A stretch of 64,000 nt of DNA from Ancylobacter crimeensis (GTDB taxonomy: Bacteria; Pseudomonadota; Alphaproteobacteria; Rhizobiales; Xanthobacteraceae). This document shows positions 42,150-51,952 of this stretch, one piece after another. The stretch is taken from positions 248,001 to 312,000 of the forward strand of contig NZ_JALKCH010000003.1 in the NCBI RefSeq assembly GCF_023016805.1. The letters are read 5' to 3'. The stretch's first letter is position 1; every line of letters begins with the position of its first letter. The notes below the pieces were generated by a model, which searched no databases, was not told the DNA's origin, and saw only the letters and a list, made by a program, of their open reading frames with translations. The position numbers were made by a program, and so were the translations under genes.

Positions 42150-43709
42150 ATGAGCGCACAGACCGGCGGCACGCCGAACGCAGCGGCCGAGGTTCCCGGC
42201 ACCATTCTGGTCGGCGCCGCGGTCGACACGGCCGACAAGGTCATCGCGCTCGAACGGCTGACCCTCAAGCTCGCCAACCGGCACGGCCTTGTGACCGGCG
42301 CCACAGGCACCGGAAAGACGGTGACGCTGCAGACTCTCGCGGAAGGCTTCTCGCGCGCCGGCGTCCCGGTCTTCGCCTCCGACATCAAGGGCGACCTCTC
42401 CGGCGTCGCCTCCCCCGGCGAGGGGCAGGACTGGATCGTGAAGCGCTACGCCGAGGTCGGCGCGGACTATCAGCCCGACGAGTTCCCGGTGGAGTTCTGG
42501 GATCTGTTCGGCGAGCAGGGCCATCCGGTGCGGGCGACCGTGACCGATATGGGTCCGCTGATGCTCGCCCGCATCATGGACCTCAACGACGTGCAGGAAG
42601 GCGTGCTGAACGTCGCCTTCCGGGTGGCGGACGAACGGGGTCTGCCTCTGCTCGACCTGAAGGATCTGCGGGCCATGCTCGCCTTCATCGCCGAGCATGC
42701 CGCCGAACTGACCAAGACCTATGGCAACGTCTCCTCGGCCACGGTGGGCACCATCCAGCGCCAGCTTCTCGTGCTGGAGAACCAGGGCGCGGACCAGTTC
42801 TTCGGCGAGACGGCGCTGGCCATCGCCGACCTGATGCAGGTGGATCGCCGCTCCGGCTACGGCACCATCAACCTGCTCGCCGCTGACAAGCTGATGCAGG
42901 CGCCGCGGCTCTATTCCTCCTTCCTGTTGTGGCTGCTCTCGGAACTGTTCGAGGCGCTGCCGGAGGTCGGCGACCCGGAGAAGCCTAGGCTGGTGTTCTT
43001 CTTCGACGAGGCCCACCTGCTGTTCGACGAGGCTTCCAAGGCGCTGCTGCAGAAGATCGAGCAGGTGGTGCGGCTGATCCGCTCCAAGGGTGTCGGCGTC
43101 TATTTCGTCACGCAGAACCCGCTCGACGTGCCCGATACCGTGCTGGCCCAGCTCGGCAACCGGGTGCAGCACGCGTTGCGCGCTTTCACGCCGCGCGACC
43201 AGAAAGCGGTGAAGTCGGCGGCCGACACCTTCCGCCCCAATCCGGCTCTCGACGTCGCCCGCGTCATCACCGAGCTCGGCAAGGGCGAGGCGCTCGTCTC
43301 CATGCTGGAGGGCAACGGAACGCCCGCCATGGTGGAACGCACCCTCATATTGCCGCCTACGGCGAAGGTCGGCCCGGTGGCGCCGGAGCTGCGCGCCGCC
43401 TCCATCGACCGCAGCCCGCTCAAGGCGAAATATGCCCAGGTCGTGGACCGCGAGTCCGCCTATGAGATGCTGGCGAAGAAGGTGGAGGACACCGCGCCTG
43501 CCCAAGCACCCCAGACCAAGCCTGTGGAGGCCGACGCCGGCGGCGGTGGCGGCTGGCTCGACGGCGTGCTCGGCGGCGTCTTCAAGCGCGGCCCGCGCGG
43601 CGGCATGAGCGTCGGCGAACAGGTCGCCCGCCAGGTGACGCGCCAGGTCACCAGCCAGGTGACGCGCGCGATCCTGCGCAACGTGCTCGGCGGCCGCAGC
43701 CGCGGCTGA
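42150..43709 (+). CDS. HerA-like AAA+ ATPase (DUF853, helicase HerA-like C-terminal)
   Basis: The 519-residue protein has Walker [20 protein letters not shown] (about residues 47-55), [14 protein letters not shown], a Walker B-like [40 protein letters not shown] and an arginine-finger-like [20 protein letters not shown]. These match the DUF853 ATPases found in many proteobacteria, whose substrate is not settled. The C-terminus is a Gly-rich linker and an amphipathic [20 protein letters not shown] repeat. Confidence 0.92.
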   Translation: MSAQTGGTPNAAAEVPGTILVGAAVDTADKVIALERLTLKLANRHGLVTGATGTGKTVTLQTLAEGFSRAGVPVFASDIKGDLSGVASPGEGQDWIVKRYAEVGADYQPDEFPVEFWDLFGEQGHPVRATVTDMGPLMLARIMDLNDVQEGVLNVAFRVADERGLPLLDLKDLRAMLAFIAEHAAELTKTYGNVSSATVGTIQRQLLVLENQGADQFFGETALAIADLMQVDRRSGYGTINLLAADKLMQAPRLYSSFLLWLLSELFEALPEVGDPEKPRLVFFFDEAHLLFDEASKALLQKIEQVVRLIRSKGVGVYFVTQNPLDVPDTVLAQLGNRVQHALRAFTPRDQKAVKSAADTFRPNPALDVARVITELGKGEALVSMLEGNGTPAMVERTLILPPTAKVGPVAPELRAASIDRSPLKAKYAQVVDRESAYEMLAKKVEDTAPAQAPQTKPVEADAGGGGGWLDGVLGGVFKRGPRGGMSVGEQVARQVTRQVTSQVTRAILRNVLGGRSRG

Positions 43710-43763
43710 ACCCTCATCCGCAGCGGCGCCCCCGCTGCCTTCGTTTGAATCAGGACCCTTCCG

Positions 43764-45158
43764 ATGGCCGACACAAAAGCCGATCTCGATCGCGTGCTCG
43801 CGACCGTGGATGCCGATCTCGATGCGAGCCTCGAACGGCTGTTCGCCCTGCTCGCCATCCCCTCCATCTCCACCGATCCGGCCTACAAGGCGGAATGCCG
43901 CCGCGCCGGCCAATGGCTGGTGGAGGATCTGGAAGGGCTCGGCTTCACTGCCAAGCTCAACGAAACACCCGGCCACCCCGTCGTCACCGCCCGCAGCGAA
44001 GGCGGGGCCCCGCGCCGCGTGATGTTCTACGGCCATTACGACGTGCAGCCGGTCGATCCGCTGGAGCTGTGGAACACCCCGCCCTTCGAGGCGCAGCTCG
44101 TGACCGCCGAGGATGGCCGCAAGCGGATCGTTGCCCGCGGCTCGGCGGACGACAAGGGGCAGATCATGACCTTCATCGAGGCCTGCCGCGCCTGGAAGAA
44201 GGTCGCCGGCGCGCTGCCCGTGGAGGTCACGCTGATGCTGGAGGGCGAGGAGGAGAGCGGCTCGCTGAACCTGCCGCCCTTCGTCGCCGCCAACAGGGAG
44301 GCGCTCGCCGCCGACCTCGCCCTCGTCTGCGACACCGGCATGTGGGATCGCGAGACACCGGCCATTACCGTCTCGCTGCGCGGGTTGATGCATGAGGAAA
44401 TCGTGGTCCATTGTGCCGACCGCGACCTGCATTCCGGCTATTACGGCGGCGCGGCGCAGAACCCGCTGCATGTCATCGCCAAGATCATCGCCGACGTGCA
44501 TGACGCCGACGGTCGCGTCACCATTCCCGGCTTCTATGACAATGTCCGCGAGACGCCGGACGAGGTGAAGCAGCAATGGGCCGGCCTCGGCATGACGGCC
44601 GAGAACTTCCTCGGCCCCATCGGCCTCTCCGTTCCCTCGGGCGAGAAGGACCGCATGTTGATCGAGCTGGTGTCCTCGCGCCCGACCTTCGAGGTCAACG
44701 GCATGTGGGGCGGCTACACCGGCGCTGGCTCCAAGACCGTGATCCCCTCCATCGCCACCGCCAAGATCTCCTGCCGCCTCGTGGCGGACCAGGACCCGCT
44801 GCATGTGCGCGACGTGGTGCGCGCCTTCATCAAGGCCCGCATCCCTGCCGATTGCCGGGTCGAGTTCCGGGGCGGCGAGGGCTCGCGCGCGGTCGCGGTG
44901 TCCCATGACAGCCCGGACCTCGGCAAGGCGGCGCAGGCTCTGGCGGATGAGTGGGGCAAGGCGCCCTTTACCATCGGCGCGGGCGGCTCGATCCCGATCG
45001 TCGGCCATTTCAAGAAGCAGCTCGGTCAGGATAGCCTGCTGGTCGGCTTCTCGCTCGACGACGACCGCATCCATTCGCCTAACGAGAAATACGACCTCAC
45101 CTCGTTCCACAAGGGCATCCGCAGCTGGGCCCGCATCCTCCATGCGCTGGCGAACTGA
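43764..45158 (+). CDS. M20 family metallopeptidase (dipeptidase)
   Basis: The 464-residue protein carries the zinc ligands and catalytic residues of M20: GHYDVQPVDPLELW (His and Asp), ARGSADDKGQIM (Asp), LEGEEESGS (Glu pair), CDTGMW (Asp), and IHSPNEKYDL (His). The lid domain has MHEEIVVHCADRDLHSGYYG. It is like DapE/ArgE and CNDP-type dipeptidases; the substrate is unknown. It follows the HerA gene and precedes the aminotransferase by 20 bases. Confidence 0.93.
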   Translation: MADTKADLDRVLATVDADLDASLERLFALLAIPSISTDPAYKAECRRAGQWLVEDLEGLGFTAKLNETPGHPVVTARSEGGAPRRVMFYGHYDVQPVDPLELWNTPPFEAQLVTAEDGRKRIVARGSADDKGQIMTFIEACRAWKKVAGALPVEVTLMLEGEEESGSLNLPPFVAANREALAADLALVCDTGMWDRETPAITVSLRGLMHEEIVVHCADRDLHSGYYGGAAQNPLHVIAKIIADVHDADGRVTIPGFYDNVRETPDEVKQQWAGLGMTAENFLGPIGLSVPSGEKDRMLIELVSSRPTFEVNGMWGGYTGAGSKTVIPSIATAKISCRLVADQDPLHVRDVVRAFIKARIPADCRVEFRGGEGSRAVAVSHDSPDLGKAAQALADEWGKAPFTIGAGGSIPIVGHFKKQLGQDSLLVGFSLDDDRIHSPNEKYDLTSFHKGIRSWARILHALAN

Positions 45159-45178
45159 GCCGATGGATTGAACCCGAC

Positions 45179-46036
45179 ATGGCCGATTTCACCCAGACCT
45201 GGACCTTCTTCGACGGCGCCTGGCACGAGGGCAACCTGCCGATCATGGGCGTGCGCAGCCATGCCGCGTGGCTCGGCACCTCGGTGTTCGACGGCGCCCG
45301 CGCCTTCGAGGGGGTGACGCCCGACCTCGACCTCCATTGCGCGCGGGTGAACCGCTCGGCGCTGGCGCTGGGGCTCGATCCGAAAGTGCCGGTCGAGCAG
45401 TGGATGGCGCTGACGGCGGAAGGGATGAAGCGCTTCGCTCCCGGCACGGCGCTCTACATCCGGCCGATGTACTGGGCCGAGGCGGGAGGGCCGCACACGG
45501 TTGAAGCCGACCCCGCCTCCACCCGCTGGTGCCTGTGCCTCTACGAGGCGCCGCTGCCCCCGCCGAAGGGCTTCTCCATCACCCTCTCGCCCTATCGCCG
45601 TCCGACGCCGGAATGCGCCACGACCGAGGCGAAGACCGGCAGCCTCTATCCCAATGGCAGCCGGGCGCTCGTGGAGGCCGCGCGGCGCGGCTTCGACAAC
45701 GCGGCGATGCGCGACATGCTCGGCAACGTCGTCGAGCTCGCCACCGCCAACCTGTTCCTGGTGAAGGACGGCGTGGTGAAGACCGCCGCGCCGAATGGCT
45801 GCTACCTCGCCGGCGTGACGCGCGCCCGCGTGATCGCGCTGCTGCGCGAGGCGGGGGTGAGCGTCGAGGAAACCCTGCTCTCGTGGGAGGATTTCCGCGC
45901 GGCGGATGAGGTGTTCTCGACCGGCAACTACTCCAAGGTCAGCCCGGTCACGCGCGTGGAGGAACGTGTCCTTCAGCCCGGGCCGGTGGCGCAGAAGGCG
46001 CGCGAGCTCTACTGGGCTTTCGCGCATCGAGGCTGA
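45179..46036 (+). CDS. Class IV aminotransferase (branched-chain aminotransferase-like)
   Basis: The 285-residue PLP enzyme has the catalytic Lys in ATTEAKTGSLYPNGSRALVE, the Glu in VVELATANLFLVKDGVVKTA, YLAGVTRARVIALLREAG and EVFSTGNYSKVSPVTRVE. The KTGSLYP context differs from the KxxNYL of typical IlvE and is closer to D-amino acid or beta-amino acid aminotransferases, so the substrate is open. It is directly followed by the MeaB gene with no gap. Confidence 0.88.
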   Translation: MADFTQTWTFFDGAWHEGNLPIMGVRSHAAWLGTSVFDGARAFEGVTPDLDLHCARVNRSALALGLDPKVPVEQWMALTAEGMKRFAPGTALYIRPMYWAEAGGPHTVEADPASTRWCLCLYEAPLPPPKGFSITLSPYRRPTPECATTEAKTGSLYPNGSRALVEAARRGFDNAAMRDMLGNVVELATANLFLVKDGVVKTAAPNGCYLAGVTRARVIALLREAGVSVEETLLSWEDFRAADEVFSTGNYSKVSPVTRVEERVLQPGPVAQKARELYWAFAHRG

Positions 46037-47041
46037 ATGAACCCGCAAGATGCTCCGCCTCGCCGCACGCTGCCTGATGCCGAGGCTCTCGCCGCCGGCA
46101 TCCGGGCGGGGCAGCGCGGCGCGCTGGCGCGGGCGATCACGCTCGTGGAATCGCGCCGGCCGGATCACCGGCGCGAGGCCGAGCGGCTGATCGGCCTGTT
46201 GCTGCCGCAGACCGGCCGCGCCGTACGCGTCGGCATCACCGGCGTGCCGGGGGTGGGCAAGTCCACCACCATCGACGCGCTGGGCCTGCATCTTCTGGAA
46301 CAGGGTCACCGCGTCGCGGTGCTGGCGGTCGATCCCTCCTCCAGCCGTACCGGCGGCTCGATCCTCGGCGACAAGACCCGCATGGCACGCCTCGCCGCCG
46401 ATCCGCGCGCCTTCGTGCGCCCCTCCCCCTCCTCCGGCACGCTGGGCGGGGTGGCAGCGCGCACGCGCGAGACGCTGCTGCTCTGCGAGGCCTTCGGCTT
46501 CGACGTGGTGCTGGTCGAGACGGTGGGCGTCGGCCAGTCGGAGACGGCGGTGGCGGACATGACCGACACCTTCCTGGTGCTGATGCTACCCGGCGCGGGC
46601 GACGAGCTTCAGGGCATCAAGAAGGGCATCATCGAGATCGCCGACCTGATCGCGGTGAACAAGGCCGACGGCGACAATCGTCCGCGGGCGCTGGCGGCCG
46701 CCTCCGAATATGCTGGCGCGCTGCATGTGCTGGGGCATGAGGCTGGCGCGTCGATGCGTGTGCTCACCTGCTCCGGACTTACCGGCGAGGGCCTGCCGGA
46801 GCTGTGGGCGGCGATCCTGCGCCATCGCGCCGAGAGCGAGGCGAGCGGCGCGCTGACCGAAAAGCGCACGCATCAGCAGGTCAAGTGGATGTGGGCGCTG
46901 GTCGAGGAGAGGCTGCGCGCCCGCCTCTCCGGCGACCCCGCTGTCCGGGCTGAGTTGCGGGGCCTGGAGGCCGAGGTCGGCGGCGGCCGCCTGACACCTG
47001 CCGCGGCGGCGGAGCGCATCTCCCGATTGATGGGATTGTGA
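46037..47041 (+). CDS. meaB: Methylmalonyl-CoA mutase-associated GTPase MeaB
   Basis: The 334-residue G3E GTPase has the P-loop [55 protein letters not shown] and the guanine motif NKAD. MeaB protects and reloads adenosylcobalamin-dependent methylmalonyl-CoA or related mutases. No mutase gene lies in the window. The ATG begins one base after the aminotransferase stop. Confidence 0.95.
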   Translation: MNPQDAPPRRTLPDAEALAAGIRAGQRGALARAITLVESRRPDHRREAERLIGLLLPQTGRAVRVGITGVPGVGKSTTIDALGLHLLEQGHRVAVLAVDPSSSRTGGSILGDKTRMARLAADPRAFVRPSPSSGTLGGVAARTRETLLLCEAFGFDVVLVETVGVGQSETAVADMTDTFLVLMLPGAGDELQGIKKGIIEIADLIAVNKADGDNRPRALAAASEYAGALHVLGHEAGASMRVLTCSGLTGEGLPELWAAILRHRAESEASGALTEKRTHQQVKWMWALVEERLRARLSGDPAVRAELRGLEAEVGGGRLTPAAAAERISRLMGL

Positions 47042-47094
47042 ACCCGGAGGCGTGATCGCGGAGGTAACCGCGCTATATCAAAAGACAGGGTCAG

Positions 47095-47120
47095 GGAACG
47101 CAAATACCGCTAACTCTGTT
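47095..47120 (+). promoter_or_regulatory. EcfG-type (general stress) promoter candidate
   Basis: GGAAC, 18 bases, GTT upstream of the receiver gene at 47177. The consensus GGAAC-N16-17-CGTT would need a C where this sequence has T before GTT, with 17 bases between. The leader is about 57 bases. Confidence 0.35.
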
Positions 47121-47176
47121 GCCGGGGTGGTTTTACCACCACATCAACAAACCGTTGCGCGAGAAATTCTGCACCG

Positions 47177-47566
47177 ATGTCAGCACCCGAGCGTTCCCTT
47201 GAGGGGAGCCGAATCTTCATTCTCGAGGACGAATCCCTCGTTTCCATGATGATCGAGGCGATGGTCGAGGAACTCGGCGCCATCGTCGTGGCCTCGCACA
47301 CCCAGCTCAAGGCCGCCATGGACTTCGTCGCCTCGAACCATTCCGAGATCGACGTCGCCGTGCTGGACGTCAATCTGGGCGGCACGCGCAGCTATGCCGT
47401 GGCCGACGTGCTGCGCAACCATGGCGCGCCCTTCGTGTTTTCCACCGGCTATGATGACGGCTCCATTCCACCCGAATGGCTGGGCTATCCGCGGGTGCGC
47501 AAGCCGTTCCAGCTCGACGAGCTGGCCGACGCGCTGAAAACCGCGCTCAACAGCCCGAAAGCCTGA
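47177..47566 (+). CDS. Single-domain response regulator receiver protein
   Basis: The 129-residue receiver has RIFILEDESLVSMMIEAMVE with the acidic pair, the phospho-Asp in DVAVLDVNLGG (about residue 63), FVFSTGYDDGS and VRKPFQLDEL with the conserved Lys. There is no output domain, so it works through phosphorylation transfer or protein binding. An EcfG-like promoter lies upstream, which suggests a general stress role. It is followed by the pyroglutamyl peptidase gene after 7 bases. Confidence 0.9.
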   Translation: MSAPERSLEGSRIFILEDESLVSMMIEAMVEELGAIVVASHTQLKAAMDFVASNHSEIDVAVLDVNLGGTRSYAVADVLRNHGAPFVFSTGYDDGSIPPEWLGYPRVRKPFQLDELADALKTALNSPKA

Positions 47567-47573
47567 GACGCGG

Positions 47574-48170
47574 ATGGGCCGGCGGCGCGTGCTCGTCACC
47601 GGCTTTGGTCCCTTTCCCGGCGCGCCGGTCAATCCCAGCGGCGCTCTGGCGCTTCAGCTCGCCCGTTCGCGCCGGCTCGCGGGGATCGGGCTTGCGGTCG
47701 ACGCCCTCGTCCTGCCGACACTCTGGGTCCGGGCCGACGCCCTGCCCGCCGAGCTTGCCGCACGCGACCCGGACATCCTGCTCATGATCGGCCTCGCCGG
47801 CCGGCGCCGTGCGCTGACGCCCGAACGGTTCGGCCGCAAGGCGAGCCGCGCCTTTCCCGACGCCGCCGGCCGGCGTCCGCAACGCGCCATTCAGACAGGC
47901 GCGCCGGCTCTGGTTCCCGCTCCCGCACGGCTCGGCCCGCTGGTGAAAGCGTTGCGCGAGGCCGGACTGCCGGCCCGGCTTTCAGTCGATGCCGGTGGCT
48001 ATATCTGCAATGCGCTCGCCTGGCGGGGCTACCGCTGGGCACGTGAACGCGAGCGAACCGCCGTTTTCGTGCATATCCCGCGCCCACGGCCGGGCGCGGG
48101 GATCGCCGACATGCGGCGTGGGCTCGAGGCCGTGATTCGCGCGCTCATCACTGAGGCGGCGCGACCGTGA
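47574..48170 (+). CDS. pcp: Pyroglutamyl-peptidase I family cysteine peptidase
   Basis: The 198-residue protein starts RRRVLVTGFGPFPGAPVNPS and has the family Glu in GRRRALTPERFGRKA, the nucleophile Cys in SVDAGGYICNALAW and the His in TAVFVHIPRP. The family removes N-terminal pyroglutamate from peptides. The GTG/ATG start is 7 bases after the receiver gene. Its 3' end overlaps the 3' end of the convergent cytochrome c gene by 23 bases. Confidence 0.88.
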   Translation: MGRRRVLVTGFGPFPGAPVNPSGALALQLARSRRLAGIGLAVDALVLPTLWVRADALPAELAARDPDILLMIGLAGRRRALTPERFGRKASRAFPDAAGRRPQRAIQTGAPALVPAPARLGPLVKALREAGLPARLSVDAGGYICNALAWRGYRWARERERTAVFVHIPRPRPGAGIADMRRGLEAVIRALITEAARP

Positions 48171-48489
48171 TCGAGATGCCGCTGAAATAGGCGGCGATGT
48201 TGGCGATGTCGTCGTCGCTCAGTTGTTCGGCGATGACGCTCATCATCTCGTTCTTGCGGGCGCCCGAGCGGAAATCCTCCAGCGCCTTCACCAGATAGGG
48301 CTCGACCTGACCCGCGAGGTTGGGGGCTTCCGGCAGCTTGGAGAGGCCGTCACTGCCGTGGCAGACGGCGCATTGGGCCGACACCTTGGCCTTGCCGGCG
48401 GCGGCATCGCCCGCATGGGCGACGCCCGTCGAGAGGCTGACCGCGAACAGGATGGCGGTGAGCACTGACAGTCGTGACATGGTCTTCAT
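48148..48489 (-). CDS. Small c-type cytochrome
   Basis: The 113-residue protein has a signal peptide (MSRLSVLTAILFAVSLSTGV, ending AHA), the haem motif CAVCH in KVSAQCAVCHGSDGLSKLPE, and a C-terminal Met ligand in KNEMMSVIAEQLSDDDIANI. It is a periplasmic class I cytochrome. It is encoded 64 bases after a PQQ-type sugar dehydrogenase and is the likely electron acceptor. Confidence 0.9.
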   Translation of the reverse strand: MKTMSRLSVLTAILFAVSLSTGVAHAGDAAAGKAKVSAQCAVCHGSDGLSKLPEAPNLAGQVEPYLVKALEDFRSGARKNEMMSVIAEQLSDDDIANIAAYFSGISITVAPPQ

Positions 48490-48553
48490 CCCGGCAGAGA
48501 TCCTCACGGCGGGACGCGCGACCCGCCGTGAGGAGAGGAGTGGACGGCGAACC

Positions 48554-49849
48554 TCAGTTCTTGCCGTAGGAGATGCGGTAGATCGCGCCGGCGGTGTCGT
48601 CGGACACCAGCAGCGAACCGTCATTCAGCACGGCCACCGAGGCCGGGCGCCCCAGATACTCGCCATTCGGCGTCAACCAGCCTTCGGCAAAGACTTCCGT
48701 CTTGTCCGCGGTCCCGTCCGGCTTCAGCGAGGTGAACATCACCCGCGCGCCGACCGGCTTGGTCCGGTTCCAGGAGCCGTGCTGCGCCGAGAAGATGCCG
48801 CCGCGATATTTTTCCGGGAACTGGGTGGCGTTGTAGAAGGTCATGCCGAGATCGGCGGCATGGGCGGCCATCTCGACCTCTGGCTTCACCGCATCGGCCG
48901 GCGGTGTCTGATCCTTGTACTCCACGGTGCGCACCGAGCCGCCGCCATAATAGGGGAAGCCGAAATTCTGCCCCATCTTGGTGGCGCGGTTCAGCTCGCC
49001 GGGCGGGATGTCGTCACCCATGCCGTCCACCTGGTTGTCGGTGAACCAGAGGGTCTTGTCCTTCGGATTGAAATCCATGCCCACCGAGTTGCGGATACCC
49101 CAGGCATAGACCTCGCGGTTCTTGCCGTCGCGGTCCATGCGGATGATGCCGGCCATGCCGACCTTCCGGAAGAGGTCGAGCTTCTCCGGCGGCGGTACGT
49201 TGAAGGGGTTGCCGAGCGTGATGTAGAGCCTGTCGTCCGGCCCGATGCGGCAGACGCGGGCGGTGTGATTGTAGGATTCCTCCGATTTCGGAATGAGGTC
49301 GCCCTGCTTCACAAGCTGGAGCGCCACTACATCCGGGCTCTCATAGAAGAATTCGGCGGCCGGGAAGACGAGAACCCGGTTCTGTTCCACCGAATAGAGC
49401 ACCCCGTCCTTCGAGAAGCACAGCCCATGCGGAATCTTGAGCTGGATCGAGGGCGCAAAGACCTTCACCTCGTCGGCGACGCGGTCCTTGTCGCGATCGG
49501 TCACTGCCCAGATCCTGTTCTTGCGGGTGCCGACGAACACCACGCCGGCATTGGGCCCGACCGCCATCTCGCGTGCATCCGGCACGATGGCGTAGAGCGA
49601 GATCTTGAAACCATCCGGCAATTTGATGCCGGCGAGCGTCTTGTTGAAGGCGTCGATCTTGGATTGGGCCTGAGGAACCGTTTCCATATCCATCGATGCG
49701 CCGGTGGACTGGAAATTGGACAGTTTCTCCAGATTGTCGGTCGAGGGCGACTGCGCGGCCGCAGGAGCGACGTGAAGCGCGGCGGAGACGAGCAGGGTCG
49801 ACGCCAGCAGCGAAGCTGCCGGCCGCCAGCGGCGCCGTGTATTGGTCAT
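48554..49849 (-). CDS. PQQ-dependent sugar/sorbosone dehydrogenase-like protein
   Basis: The 431-residue protein has a signal peptide (SLLASTLLVSAALHVAPA, ending AAA) and a beta-propeller with KLPDGFKISLYAIVPDAREM, GTRKNRIWAVTDRDKDRVAD, IPHGLCFSKDGVLYSVEQN, EVYAWGIRNSVGMDFNPKDK, LWFTDNQVDGMGDDIPPGEL and HGSWNRTKPVG, all typical of soluble aldose/sorbosone dehydrogenases. The substrate cannot be told. It precedes a cytochrome c on the same strand. Confidence 0.9.
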   Translation of the reverse strand: MTNTRRRWRPAASLLASTLLVSAALHVAPAAAQSPSTDNLEKLSNFQSTGASMDMETVPQAQSKIDAFNKTLAGIKLPDGFKISLYAIVPDAREMAVGPNAGVVFVGTRKNRIWAVTDRDKDRVADEVKVFAPSIQLKIPHGLCFSKDGVLYSVEQNRVLVFPAAEFFYESPDVVALQLVKQGDLIPKSEESYNHTARVCRIGPDDRLYITLGNPFNVPPPEKLDLFRKVGMAGIIRMDRDGKNREVYAWGIRNSVGMDFNPKDKTLWFTDNQVDGMGDDIPPGELNRATKMGQNFGFPYYGGGSVRTVEYKDQTPPADAVKPEVEMAAHAADLGMTFYNATQFPEKYRGGIFSAQHGSWNRTKPVGARVMFTSLKPDGTADKTEVFAEGWLTPNGEYLGRPASVAVLNDGSLLVSDDTAGAIYRISYGKN

Positions 49850-50184
49850 GAAAATTCCTCCTCCCAAGGGGGTCGGGCCTCGGACGGGCCCGTTAGACGC
49901 GAGGACGCTAGCACGGCGACCGGGCAGGTTAAGTCAGCCAGCATGACCTATCTGGAAAAAACTTTTGACCACCCCCTAAAATCATTCAAGACGCACGACC
50001 AAGACTGGCATGTGCCAGCCGGATACTACATCGACGCAATAATCGGCCCATTTTTATTTTGCACTGCCGAACGACGCGCGGGTTCCGCCATCGCGTCGCA
50101 ACACTCATGTCCACCCCCGCGCGATTCCTGCTATGGGAGGGAAGCGCGCGCCCGCATGGCGCTCCGCCTGCGGGACCGCCCAGC
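49850..50184. other. Divergent spacer between dehydrogenase and TauE-like gene
   Basis: No gene is supported in these 335 bases. The stretch 49940-50065 is AT-rich (GGAAAAAACTTTTGACCACC, CCATTTTTATTTTGCACTG) and must carry promoters for both directions. No further motif was identified with confidence. Confidence 0.35.
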
Positions 50185-51111
50185 GTGACGATCTACCTGC
50201 CCATCGCCGAATTGCCCGTGGACATCTTCACCGTGCTCGCGCTCGGCATCGCGGTCGGCTTCATCTCCGGCATGTTCGGGGTCGGCGGCGGGTTCCTGAT
50301 GACGCCGCTGCTCATCTTCCTCGGCGTCGCGCCCGCGGTGGCGGTGGCCAGCGTCTCGACTCACATGGCGGCCTCCTCGCTGTCGGGAACGCTCAGCTAT
50401 TCGCGCAAGGGGCAGGTCGACTATCAGCTCGGCGGCATGCTGCTCACCGGCGGCCTCACCGGAACATTGGCCGGCGTGCTCACCTTCCGGCTGCTGCGCG
50501 CCTATGGCCAGCTCGACCTCTTCATCGCCATTTCCTACATCGCGCTGCTCGGCACCATCGGCACGCTGATGGTCAGCGAGAGCCTGCGCGCGCTGCTGCG
50601 ACGCTGGCGCGGGCAGCCCCTTGTGGTGCGTCGGCCGGGCGCCCATCCGTGGTTCCTGCGCCTGCCGTTCAAGATGCGGTTCCGCCGCTCGCGGATCTAT
50701 GTATCGGCGATCCCCGTGGTCGGCATCGGCTTCGCCATCGGCTTCCTCGGCGCGCTGATGGGCATTGGCGGCGGCTTCATCCTGGTGCCGGCGCTCATCT
50801 ACCTGCTGCGCGTGCCGACCATCACCTCGGTCGGCACCTCGCTGCTGCTGACGCTGTGCACCATGGTCGCGGCCATCCTGATGCATGCGGTGCTGAACCA
50901 GACGGTCGACGCCGTGCTCGGCCTCATCCTCATGGTAGGCGGCACCATCGGCGCGCAGTTCGGGGTACGGGCCGGGCAATCGATGAAGGCGGAAAACCTG
51001 CGCCTGCTGCTGGGTCTTCTGGTGCTCTCGGTCGGCATCCGCGTCGCCGTCGACCAGGTGGTGCGGCCGACGGAGCTCTACGCCGTCACCATCGACGGGA
51101 GCGGCCGGTGA
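50185..51111 (+). CDS. TauE/SafE family membrane transporter (sulfite exporter type)
   Basis: The 308-residue protein starts at GTG 50185 and has 8 membrane segments. Family signatures are GFISGMFGVGGGFLMTPLLI near the start and the repeat GFLGALMGIGGGFILVPALI in the second half. TauE/SafE proteins move sulfonates, sulfite or organic acids. A translational overlap (GTGA) with the TIGR02186 gene, the usual pairing, links them. Confidence 0.9.
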   Translation: MTIYLPIAELPVDIFTVLALGIAVGFISGMFGVGGGFLMTPLLIFLGVAPAVAVASVSTHMAASSLSGTLSYSRKGQVDYQLGGMLLTGGLTGTLAGVLTFRLLRAYGQLDLFIAISYIALLGTIGTLMVSESLRALLRRWRGQPLVVRRPGAHPWFLRLPFKMRFRRSRIYVSAIPVVGIGFAIGFLGALMGIGGGFILVPALIYLLRVPTITSVGTSLLLTLCTMVAAILMHAVLNQTVDAVLGLILMVGGTIGAQFGVRAGQSMKAENLRLLLGLLVLSVGIRVAVDQVVRPTELYAVTIDGSGR

Positions 51112-51890
51112 CGAGCCGCGCGGTCCTGCTCGCGGCGCTGCTCCTCGCCGTCGCCGTGCTGCCGGCACGGGCGAAAGAGGTGGTGCTGTCGCTCTCGAAG
51201 GATCGGGTGACGATCAGCTCCAGCTTTTCCGGCGAGGATGTGGCGCTGTTCGGGGTGATCGGGCGCGGCGACGCCGCGACCCCGGATGCCGCGGAGCCGG
51301 CCTATGACGTCATCGTCACCGTGCGCGGGCCGAATCAGAGTTTCACCACCTGGCGCAAGGAGCGCCGGCTGGGGCTCTGGATGAATGTCGACAGCCGCGC
51401 CTTCGTCGCCGCGCCCTCCTATCTCGCCGTGCTCAGCAACCGGCCACCGGAGGCGATCGCGGCGCCGGACATATTGCGGCAGGAGCAGGCGGGCTTCGCC
51501 CATAATCACTTGCTCCAGCGCGTCGGCACCGACTATGCCGACGTGATCGCCAGCGATCCCTTCCGCCAGGCCTTCCTGCGGGTGAAGAAAGCGGAAGGGC
51601 TCTATTTCGAGCGCACGGCCGGCGTCGAGTTCATCGCTCCCTATGTGTTCCGGGCGTCGATACCGATTCCGGGCCGGGCACCGGTCGGCGACTATCAGGT
51701 GGTGGCGAAGGTGTTCGCGGACGGCCAGCTCATCTCGCAGCAGAGCGTGCCGCTGCACATCGCCAAGGTCGATTTCGAGCAGGCGGTCGCCACGGCCGCC
51801 CGTGAACATGCGGTGCTGTACGGTTTTGTCGCCGCGCTGGGCGCGCTGGCGGTCGGCTGGCTGGCCAGCGTGGTGTTCCGTCGGGACTGA
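51108..51890 (+). CDS. TIGR02186 family membrane-associated protein
   Basis: The 260-residue protein has a signal peptide (LLAALLLAVAVLPARA), a periplasmic domain (VIVTVRGPNQSFTTWRKERR, GLWMNVDSRAFVAAPSYLAV, FIAPYVFRASIPIPGRAPVG, YQVVAKVFADGQLISQQSVP) and a C-terminal membrane segment (YGFVAALGALAVGWLASVVF). This family is nearly always next to a TauE/SafE gene and probably helps its function. The GTG start overlaps the previous stop. Confidence 0.9.
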   Translation: MTSRAVLLAALLLAVAVLPARAKEVVLSLSKDRVTISSSFSGEDVALFGVIGRGDAATPDAAEPAYDVIVTVRGPNQSFTTWRKERRLGLWMNVDSRAFVAAPSYLAVLSNRPPEAIAAPDILRQEQAGFAHNHLLQRVGTDYADVIASDPFRQAFLRVKKAEGLYFERTAGVEFIAPYVFRASIPIPGRAPVGDYQVVAKVFADGQLISQQSVPLHIAKVDFEQAVATAAREHAVLYGFVAALGALAVGWLASVVFRRD

Positions 51891-51907
51891 GCCCGCACGG
51901 GAAAATG

Positions 51908-51942
51908 GGCCGGGATGCGCAGGCCGTGCCCGCATCCCGGCC
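51908..51942. terminator. Terminator-like hairpin between convergent genes
   Basis: GGCCGGGATGCG and CGCATCCCGGCC form a perfect 12-base stem with an 11-base loop. It lies between the TIGR02186 gene (plus) and the BA14K-like gene (minus), and the minus strand reads CATTTTC after it. Confidence 0.65.
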
Positions 51943-51952
51943 GTTCACCCGA

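Noticed and set aside
41937..45143. A minus-strand open frame of over 1,000 codons across folP, the HerA gene and the M20 gene
   Set aside because: It is antisense to three well-supported genes; its composition (His/Arg/Gly-rich with no domain) is the usual mirror of GC-rich coding DNA.
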